This document shows, piece after piece, positions 57,320 to 64,000 of a stretch of 64,000 nucleotides of DNA (position 1 is the stretch's first letter; each line of letters starts with the position of its first letter). The translations under genes were made by a program, and so were the position numbers. The stretch comes from Hemerocallis citrina (Eukaryota; Streptophyta; Magnoliopsida; Asparagales; Asphodelaceae), in assembly GCA_017893485.1 (NCBI GenBank), contig JACEHZ010000600.1, positions 186,001-250,000 on the forward strand. Direction: 5' to 3'. The notes under the pieces were generated by a model that worked only from the letters and a program-made list of their open reading frames with translations, was not told where the DNA came from and did not search any database.

Positions 57320-57388
57320 AATGGCCAGTTGGCTAGCGTGTGCGGCTATCTTCTCCTAGGTCGCGGGTTCGATTCTTGGTGCGGCCAG
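57320..57388 (+). other. tRNA-like module 2 in the 3' LTR
   Basis: TGGCCAGTTGGCTAG (57322-57336) and GGGTTCGATTCT (57365-57376). The A-box here is TTGG where the 5' LTR has TTAG, closer to the canonical form. Confidence 0.55.
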
Positions 57389-57639
57389 AATGTCATTTTT
57401 TTAAAAAAAAAGTGATTTTTTGGGTTTTCTTGATGTGTAAAAATTCCGAAAAAAATACTGTTATTATTCTAAATTCATATATGACTTATGAAAATTATTT
57501 GGGAGTTATTGGAATGAATTAAAGTGTATTTTGGAAGTCAAAGTGTAATTGGAACTATAGTTTCACACTCGTATAAATATGTTTTTACGAAGAAATTGAG
57601 ATAAGTGTTAGAAAAGGAAAATTGAAAGAAAGAAAATAT

Positions 57640-59618
57640 AAACGTGAAGTTTTATATGAGTTATTCTTATTAAAGAATAGTATGACCATGGTGATTTGTG
57701 AATATTCACTTGAACTAGATGTTTTCGTTAGATGATTTTAATGTGGAAATTAATGTTGGTTATGAAATGCATAATGTATAATTGAACTCCAAGTATGATT
57801 ATTGACTCTTGAAAAGATTGGAAATCATATGACTGAAAAAGAGAAATATTCTTGAGTATGACAACTCAGATTGTGAATTTGTGAATCGAAATTGAAAATT
57901 AGGGTGTAGCCAAAACTCAGACCGGCAAGTGAAAAATGATGAGATATGATTATTGAAATTGAAAAGATCAAGTTTGGGTCATTGTGAAGTAAACGAAATA
58001 AGACCGGTATTAGTGAGAGTGCTAACTCTAAGAGATTAATTTTGTTCATGATTTCATTAAATTAAGGATTAGTACATAGTGAAGAGGTGATGAAAGTGAG
58101 AGAAAAACACAAGTATGAGGGCCTTGAGTCTACGATGTGGGTGTGATTCACAGTTTGTCTTCACGATACGTCGTGTCATGACGTGGGCACTACTCCGAAA
58201 TTATCGGAATCTTGGCGATGCTTGTGGGGTGTTTGGTGACTGCGAGAGGATCGTGTGCCATGAAGGAGGCTGAATTGTCCATAGATAGTCTTCACGATGC
58301 GTCGTGACATGACGTGGGATTTCCCTCCAGTTTTTCTGTACATAAGCTCGTACTCATAGAACATCTAGGATACTTACTGTAGTTACAGTAGTAGAGTAAG
58401 TCATGACAATGGATTGAACCCTACAAGATGAAGAATGATTAAGAGGCTTGCCCTCAGACCTATGTAGTATGGGATGCATAGAATCCGAACAAGTGCGCAT
58501 TAGTGTCATATAATATAAATAACTGCATTAAGGACTAACTGCACAATCACAACACGACATCAATAGGGTATTCCTCTTAGTTTGATATGTGAACAAGTTT
58601 GTGTTTGTTAAATATGAGAAATCAATTTAAACGTGAAGTTTTATATGAGTTATTCTTATTAAAGAGTAGTGTGACAATGGTGATTTGTGAATATTCACTT
58701 GAACTAGATGTTTTCATAAGATGATTTTAATGTGAAAATAAATGTTGGTTATGAAATGCATAATGTATAATTGAACTCCATGTATGATTATTGGCTCATG
58801 AAAAGATTGGAAATCATATGACTGAAAAAGAAAAATGTTCTTGAGTATGACAACTTAGATTGTGAATTTGTGAATCGAAATTGAAAATTAGGGTGTAGCC
58901 AAAACTCAGACCGGCAAGTGAAAAATGATGAGATACGATTATTGAAATTGAAAAGATCAAGTTTGGGTCATTGTGAAGTAAACGAAATAAGACCGGTATT
59001 AGTGAGAGGGCTAACTCTAAAAGATTAATTTTGTTCATGATTTCATTAAATTAAGGATTTTTACATAGTGAAGAGGTGATGAAAGTGAGAGAAAAACACA
59101 AGTATGAGGGCCTCGAGTCTACGATGTGGGTGTGATTCACAGTTTGTCTTCACGATGCGTCGTGACATGACGTTGGCACTACTCCGGAATTATCGGGATC
59201 TTGGCGACGCTTGTAGGGTGTTTGGTGACTGCGAGAGGATCGTGTGCCATGAAGGAGGCCGAATTGTCCATTGATAGTCTTCACGATGCGTCGTGACATG
59301 ACGTGAGATTCCCCTCCAGCTTTTCTGTACATGAGCTCGTACTCATAGACCATCTAGGATACTTACCGTAGTTACAGTAGTAGAGAAAGTCATGACGAGG
59401 GATTGAACCCTACATGATGAAGAACGATTAAGAGGCTTGTCCTCGGACCTATGTAGTATGGGATGCATAGAATCCGAACAAGTGTGCATTAGTGTCATAT
59501 AATATAAATAACTGCATTAAGAACTAAGTGCACAATCACAAAACGACATCAATAGGGTATTCCCCTTAGTTTGATATGTGAACAAGTTTGGGTTTGTTAA
59601 ATATGGAAAATCAATTAT
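57640..59618. repeat. 989-bp tandem duplication in the 3' LTR
   Basis: AACGTGAAGTTTTATATGAG starts copies at 57641 and 58630. Each copy carries the two TCACGATG palindromes and the ATGTAGTATGGGATGCATAG segment. The 5' LTR has one copy. The copies differ by scattered substitutions. Confidence 0.9.
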
Positions 59619-59942
59619 ACTGTTTCCAGCATAGAGAGGATGGTCGTGTATAATATTCGTCGGTTGAATAAACTGACGTACCCACAGTTTTGTATGCAGG
59701 GTAAATGACATGATAAAGGTTAAAGGAGAACTGATGCTTAGAGATTATTAAAATATTGTTGTACTTGTATATAAATGTTGTATATTTGCTTCCGCTGTAA
59801 AATATAAAGTGTAAAGATTTCTTATAACTCTGATGTAAAGTGAAAAGTTTTAAATTCCTTGTAAAATTATACGAAAGAAGTGTAAAGATCCTGTGGAATC
59901 TCGAATTCAATTGTATTTTGGAATTCGGGGTGTTACAGTTTG

Positions 59943-60228
59943 CCGCAACTAGATTCATCGAGACGAGACCACGACGTTTGAATCTCGTCGAACGGTGGAG
60001 AAAGCCTAAGGTAGGTGGAGTTCGTGCAGAGATTGGCATCTTCATGAGTATATCGACGAAGGTGTACCCTTGAAGGGGTATACTGGAATCGGTGAGATTG
60101 GGTAGAGATTAGTTCAACTAGAAGAAGAAGCTATTGTTCTAAGTTTTCTTTGCAAGTAAAATTTATTAGAGTTTGGAGATGAGTAACACATCATGTGATA
60201 GCACTCGTATGCAATCCTAGGTGGAGTT
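59943..60228 (+). other. Remaining internal tail of the nested Copia element
   Basis: About 286 bp between the Ty3 target duplication and the Copia 3' LTR. No coding match was seen. A weak purine stretch (GGTGGAG) precedes the LTR. Confidence 0.6.
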
Positions 60229-60965
60229 TGTTAGGATTGTGTCTTGTATACTCGTGGTTCAGATTAGAAGAAGGTAAGATGAAGAACGGAGGTCAAAGCG
60301 TCGAAGTGAGTAGAAGAAGAAAACAACAGCAGCAAGGTACAGGTATAGTTGTGGTCGACTATCCCAAGTTGCGGTCAAATGCACCCCCCTACCGCTCGTA
60401 GTACAAGGATTGTCCCGAGAGAGGGACGTTCGACCGGTCTTGTTGGAGAGTCGACCGACCGCGGTGCTGTGTTCTTTTCGAGCCTCGATTTGTTAGGTCG
60501 TTTCAGCCCAATCTTCAACTCCAAGTTAGATCGTACCGCTCCTATTCAGTTACTTATTTTCTAGGTTATATCGGACGACTGGAAATCAAGATTAGACCTA
60601 GGTTTCTCTCTATTCTTCTATATATATTGTAAACTCCTCTAATATGAGAGGTAGTACTTCATAGATTATTTTTTTCATTGCAAAGAGAGGCTCGAGAGAG
60701 TGATAGTTCTTGGTGGGTGAGTTTAATTCCTTGTATTGAGTGAATCAATAACTTCTTGTAATCTCTTCTAGTTGAATATCAGATCTTCATATATTTCTCC
60801 CCGGATTAAGTAAAAGCTAATCGGGATAAATCCTCGTTGTGTTTGTGTTTGGGTTGGTGGATCTACTTGCTTTCTCAATTGATTCGTCTCATCTCTTCGA
60901 CTTCCTCACTGCTCTAATTAGTTCCGTCGCGACAACGGGCATTGGTTGACGCCCCAATCCCAACA
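60229..60965 (+). repeat. 3' LTR of the nested Copia element
   Basis: A 737-bp LTR, TGTTAGGATTG...CCCAACA, clearly homologous to 40228-40946 with many substitutions and small indels. Its GTCGAC cluster (60352-60465) is partly broken. Confidence 0.9.
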
Positions 60966-61857
60966 CTTGCTTGATTCTTTTCGTAAACAATGTGTTTTTC
61001 TCCTTTATCGTAGATAATGAATTCTGTTCTTATTTCTATTTCGTAATTTGTAATTATTTCTTTTAGACCTAAGGTTTGTTGTGCTGAGCTTTTCTTCCGT
61101 TCCTTTATCATCAATTGGTCTTGATTTTCTAGTAGTGTTTCTTTCTTCTTCCTTTAGTCCATTTCACCATTTTGCTACTACTCCTATAAAGGTTGCTTCT
61201 ATAAATTTCTTAAATGAGTTTCCTGAAAGATTTTGCCTAAATCCTACTATTAGTGAAGCCTTTACTCATTCTTCTTTGTTCTTTCTACGTCTTTTACACA
61301 GTTTAGATCTAGCCATTCTTCATTTCCTGATATTTCTTTTTCGTAGTGTTCTGTAGGTTCATATTTTGGGGTTTCTTTTTCTTTGTCTCTTCCTAATTTA
61401 TTATTTTTTGTGTTTTGTCATTTCCATGGTAAGTGATCATAGGGTCTTTTGTTAGGTGGTGACATTAGGATTTCGTATATGTCAGTTTGAATTTCTGTAG
61501 GTTTTGCTATAATCTTTTCTTTCTCTTGACTGTTTTCATTTCTTCATTCGTTATATGTAGATTTTTTAGGGCTTCATCTTCTTTCACTGAATTGGGATTT
61601 GCCATTAAATTTTCTATTTCTAAAATGTTTATATTAAGCTTTGTTATAGCTTCTAACTCCTTCATATCTTCTTCCGTTATGCCTAGTTCTTTTTTTGTGT
61701 CTTCGGTTATATATTTACCTAGTTCTTTTATGTTCTTATTTATGATTTTTAAATTTTTTCTTATAGTTCCTGCAAACTGTGGACCATTGTAATCTTCTTC
61801 GAACTCTTGTATGTTTATCATATAAATTTTTTGTTCTATTTCTACTTTATTAGCCAT
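60966..61857 (-). pseudogene. Viral coat protein N-terminal half
   Basis: ATG at 61857 opens an acidic, Lys/Glu-rich N-terminus (MANKVEIEQKIYMINIQEFE) that is open to 61507. After a frameshift come EILMSPPNKRPYDHLPW, EEWLDLNCVKDVERTKKNE and SLIVGFRQNLSGNSFKKF, with the IGVVAKW segment typical of caulimovirid coat proteins. At 60966 the Copia element interrupts it. The stops seen are mostly TGA at Trp positions. Confidence 0.7.
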
Positions 61858-62629
61858 ACTTAGCCAAATATTTTATATGTTAGCAGGTGTTGGTAATATC
61901 AACTTATTTCTTCGTTTCTATAATCTAATACCTTGTATTCTATCTCTTTTTGTATTTTCTTGGGTAGTTTTTTGGTTATTTTACTTGATATTAGCAAATA
62001 TTCTAATATTTTTCTATCAGTTATATGTTTTTTTTCTGTTAATCTTCTATCATTGTGTCTAATTTATATTTTGAGAAATTTTTTAATCTTAATTTCTTTA
62101 TTTTTTGTGAAATATTCAGTTTTTAAATAGGATAGTGAGATATGCAAATTTTTAGTTTTAATGTTACGTAAATATATTCAAAGGTAGGGTCTTTCTTAAA
62201 AATTAGTTTTAACTGTTCTATTTTTATAAATAATTTGGAGAGTGTCCTACATTTACAAATATTTTCTAAAAAATCATATTCCTGAAATTTACTCGTTAAG
62301 AATGCTCATTATTTTCAAAAAAGTACTTTTTCCGTCGTGGTTGGTCTCATTAGAATACTTAATTCATTATTTTTTTACTAGTCATGGAAGTCTTTTTGTT
62401 AAGCCGACTTATTAGAATCGATATTTACGTGTGGAACCAATTTTAAATTTTTTCGTATTATTATCGATTTAGTTACAAGTAATAATACAATATAGTTTTT
62501 CTGAACATGAAATAACAATGTCACCTTTTTCTTAAAAAAAAAAAAAACATGAAATAACAATTAAGCGACCCATGTCTTTTCTTAAGTGTAGTCTGTGTAG
62601 AGCATTAAGATCTCATGGTCAAACTAATT
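61858..62629 (-). other. Region upstream of viral ORF 1, boundary of virus and host not resolved
   Basis: AT-rich with no gene. The part around 62130-62250 looks loosely similar to the viral stretch at about 10680-10810 (shared TAGGAT, TGCAAATTT, TTTTAACT and TTTGGAG-like blocks in order). That would make it viral leader sequence repeated at both ends. An A-run lies near 62535. Confidence 0.4.
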
Positions 62630-62637
62630 GCCAGAGT

Positions 62638-62924
62638 TAGGGCTTGAATCGAGCCGAGCCGAGCCGAATATCTTCAGGCTCGAGCTCGGCTCGTTTACGA
62701 AATGAGCTCCATTTTAAGCTCGAGCCCGGTTCGAGCCGAGCTTTGACCAAGCTTTGACCATATCCGAGCCGAATAGCTCGCGAGCTTAGCTTAAAAAAAT
62801 ATATATATCAAGTTCGAGCTTGGCTCGTTTACGAAACGAGCTCGGTTCGAGCCGAGCTTTGACCAAGCTTTGACCGAGCTCGAACCAAATAGCTCGCGAA
62901 TAGCTCGATTCGTTTGCAGCCCTA
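62638..62924. mobile_element. Non-autonomous hAT element
   Basis: A 287-bp element with termini TAGGGCTTGAATCGAGC and, from the other end, TAGGGCTGCAAACGAATC. A perfect 8-bp duplication GCCAGAGT flanks it (62630-62637 and 62925-62932). The interior is a series of GAGCCGAGC and AGCTCGGCTCG units with GCTTTGACC repeats. The 8-bp duplication and TAGGG termini are typical of hAT. Confidence 0.85.
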
Positions 62925-63021
62925 GCCAGAGTGTATGTTGGATATTTGGAAGATCTCGCCAAGGTAGAAATTGTAGGATAATGGCTCGATTCTGGTTTGT
63001 ATCTACAGCGATCGAAAGTTT

Positions 63022-63180
63022 CAGTACATCAGTCGACTGGGTTGGAGGATCAGGCGACTGTCCAGAGAGGAGTTTTCAAAGGCTAAGGATACAGCAGTAG
63101 TCAGTCGACTGCATGTGGGTTCAGTCGACTGTCCCGAAGTATTTATCAGTCGACTGGTAAGATGATCAGTCGACTGTAGG
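63022..63180. repeat. CAGTCGACTG palindrome cluster in the right Copia LTR
   Basis: ATCAGTCGACTGG, ATCAGGCGACTG, GTCAGTCGACTGC, TTCAGTCGACTGT, ATCAGTCGACTGG and ATCAGTCGACTGT within about 160 bp, just upstream of the TATA box. Confidence 0.95.
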
Positions 63181-63230
63181 CGGGTTTTTAATCCAGAATA
63201 GGCCCATTTCGAATGGCCCAATAGTTTCCC

Positions 63231-63238
63231 TATAAATA
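63231..63238 (+). promoter_or_regulatory. TATA box of the right Copia LTR
   Basis: CCCTATAAATACAACCC, about 50 bp after the last CAGTCGACTG palindrome. Confidence 0.75.
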
Positions 63239-63498
63239 CAACCCGTTAGGGTTTTGTAAGGAGTGACGAAAATTACAGATCTCTATTCGGTTTTGTAGCC
63301 GTCATCTTTTGTAAGGGTTTGTTTTCGCCCATTGGTGATTATTTGAAGAAGAAGAGAACCCCAACCGCCCCGTGGATGTAGGCACTCGTTTGCCGAACCA
63401 CATTAAATCTGTGTGTCCTTGTGTTTGCTTGTTTTTCTGTGTTTTCTCGCCGTTTCTCTCGTTTGATTGGTTGTTTGATTCGTATTCCGCACAACAAG

Positions 63499-63510
63499 TG
63501 GTATCAGAGC
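63499..63510 (+). other. Primer-binding site of the right Copia element
   Basis: TGGTATCAGAGC two bases after the LTR. Confidence 0.9.
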
Positions 63511-63532
63511 TTTCGGTTCGACCTAGAAGGAG

Positions 63533-64000
63533 ATGGCGAGTGATGCAGATGCAACCAAGGATGTTGTGGGATCAAGTTCGTCCAGAACAACGATTCACAA
63601 CGCAAAATTTGAAGTTGAAAAATTTGATGGAACAAACAATTTCGGGATGTGGCAGTGTGAGGTGTTGGATGTTCTTGTTCAACAAGAACAAGATGTTGCT
63701 TTGGAGACAGAAAAACCAAAGAATATGTCCGATGTAGATTGGAAGAAGTTGAATCGAGTTGCGTGTGGGACTATTCGGCTCTTTATCGCGAAGGCTCAGA
63801 AGTATGATTTGATGAGGGATACCATTGCTGCGGTGTTGTGGAAGAAACTCGAAGACAAATACATGAGGAAAAGTTTGGAGAATCGGCTGTATTTGAAGAA
63901 GAGGCTTTTTCGCTTCACCTATACTGAAGATATGTCTATGAACGCTCATGTTGAATCATTTAATAAATTATTGGCTGATTTGTTAAATTTGGATGAGCAA
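63533..64000 (+). CDS. Copia gag-pol polyprotein, N-terminal part, open at the window edge
   Basis: ATG at 63533 opens a frame of 156 codons with no stop up to the last base. After a short acidic/Ser-rich start it shows the Copia gag core: FEVEKFDGTNNFGMWQCEV, SDVDWKKLNRVACGTIRL, LWKKLEDKYMRKSLENRLYL, KKRLFRFTYTEDMSMNAH, VESFNKLLADLLNLDEQ. This is the UBN2/gag domain of Tnt1-like elements. Unlike the other elements here it has no defect in the part visible, so it may be younger. Confidence 0.9.
   Translation, partial: MASDADATKDVVGSSSSRTTIHNAKFEVEKFDGTNNFGMWQCEVLDVLVQQEQDVALETEKPKNMSDVDWKKLNRVACGTIRLFIAKAQKYDLMRDTIAAVLWKKLEDKYMRKSLENRLYLKKRLFRFTYTEDMSMNAHVESFNKLLADLLNLDEQ

Larger units (their letters stand above)
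42154..59937 (+). mobile_element. Chromodomain Ty3 retrotransposon (Tekay/Del type), nested in Copia
   Basis: A 17,784-bp element with TGTAATACC...GGGGTGTTACA LTRs and a perfect target duplication GTTTG (42149-42153 and 59938-59942). Order: 5' LTR, primer-binding site, extra small frame, gag, protease, reverse transcriptase, RNase H, integrase, chromodomain, polypurine tract, 3' LTR. The integrase-chromodomain order is that of chromoviruses. Length is inflated by a foldback element in the 5' LTR, a solo LTR in pol and a 989-bp duplication in the 3' LTR. Several stops and a frameshift disable it. Confidence 0.9.
55598..59937 (+). repeat. 3' LTR of the chromodomain Ty3 element
   Basis: 4,340 bp. 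Unlike its 5' partner it lacks the foldback element but contains an internal duplication of about 989 bp and a longer C-run (56190-56217). TATAAATA at 56182-56189. Confidence 0.9.
40228..60965 (+). mobile_element. Copia element containing a nested Ty3 element
   Basis: LTRs at 40228-40946 and 60229-60965 enclose a primer-binding site, a decayed gag and, after the nested insertion, only about 290 bp. Flanks CTTAC and CTTGC match at 4 of 5 positions. Without the nested element it would be about 3 kb. Integrase, reverse transcriptase and RNase H are absent, so it was already deleted. It sits in the viral coat protein gene. Confidence 0.85.
10660..62600 (-). other. Endogenous caulimovirid (pararetrovirus) locus, split by nested insertions
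   Basis: Viral sequence remains in blocks at about 10660-12478, 25234-25701, 26018-28593, 31981-32782, 39456-40227 and 60966 to at least 61857 (probably about 62600). All read leftwards, and the blocks fit together at each insertion point. Together they make about 7-8 kb, the size of one caulimovirid genome. The order is coat protein, zinc knuckle, movement protein, protease, reverse transcriptase/RNase H, transactivator-position frame, promoter, primer-binding site. Coat protein before movement protein is known for cavemoviruses and solendoviruses. Every frame has stops or shifts, so this is a fossil copy. Which genus it belongs to is inferred only from gene order. Confidence 0.8.
62936..63496 (+). 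repeat. 5' LTR of a Copia element running off the window
   Basis: A 561-bp LTR from TGTTGGATATT to CCGCACAACA, followed by a primer-binding site. TATAAATA at 63231-63238 is its promoter box. U3 has six CAGTCGACTG-type palindromes (63022-63180). It begins only 3 bp beyond the hAT duplication. Confidence 0.9.

Overview
The window is nuclear DNA from a flowering plant, probably a eudicot. It holds one spliced host gene in AT-rich surroundings, plus plant-specific repeat lineages: Copia elements primed by initiator-methionine tRNA, a Tat-type Ty3 element with antisense genes, chromodomain Ty3 elements, CACTA, hAT, Mutator-like and Harbinger-like elements, a LINE, and an endogenous pararetrovirus. 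I cannot name the species.

Layout. 1-1284 is the 5' end of a decayed Copia element reading leftwards. 2047-3281 is a 5'-truncated LINE with a 17-bp target duplication. 4138-4525 is a Mutator-like foldback element, followed by a hairpin-rich MITE-like stretch. 5578-9463 (minus strand) is the only intact host gene, a five-exon L-ascorbate oxidase of 574 residues. A Harbinger-type MITE lies in its fourth intron and a large foldback element upstream of its promoter. From about 10660 to 61857, possibly to about 62600, lies one endogenous caulimovirid copy on the minus strand. Its own sequence is only about 7-8 kb, but insertions spread it over about 51 kb: a Tat-type Ty3 element (12479-25233), a 316-bp solo LTR (25702-26017), a 3.4-kb solo LTR (28594-31980), a CACTA transposon (32783-39455) and a Copia element (40228-60965). 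The Copia element was itself hit by a chromodomain Ty3 element (42154-59937), which was in turn hit by another solo LTR (49145-52829). Target-site duplications at nearly every junction give the order of events. 62638-62924 is a hAT MITE with a perfect 8-bp duplication. 62936-64000 is the 5' end of a Copia element whose gag frame is open to the window edge.

How the parts relate. The virus order, right to left, is coat protein, zinc knuckle, movement protein, protease, reverse transcriptase/RNase H, a reading frame in the transactivator position, then promoter, poly(A) signal and primer-binding site. This is the arrangement known for cavemo- and solendoviruses. All viral frames are broken. The viral promoter points towards the ascorbate oxidase gene on the same strand. 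The Tat element carries a spliced antisense gene and a second antisense coiled-coil frame. Its stop codons are nearly all explained by C-to-T change.

The most unusual signals are inside the LTRs. One is paired tRNA-like modules (pol III A and B boxes at tRNA spacing) in two diverged chromodomain-type LTR families. Another is clusters of GTCGAC-centred palindromes shared by otherwise unrelated Copia and Ty3 LTRs. A third is repeated palindrome plus TGACGT units. All statements come from reading the sequence; no database search was run.
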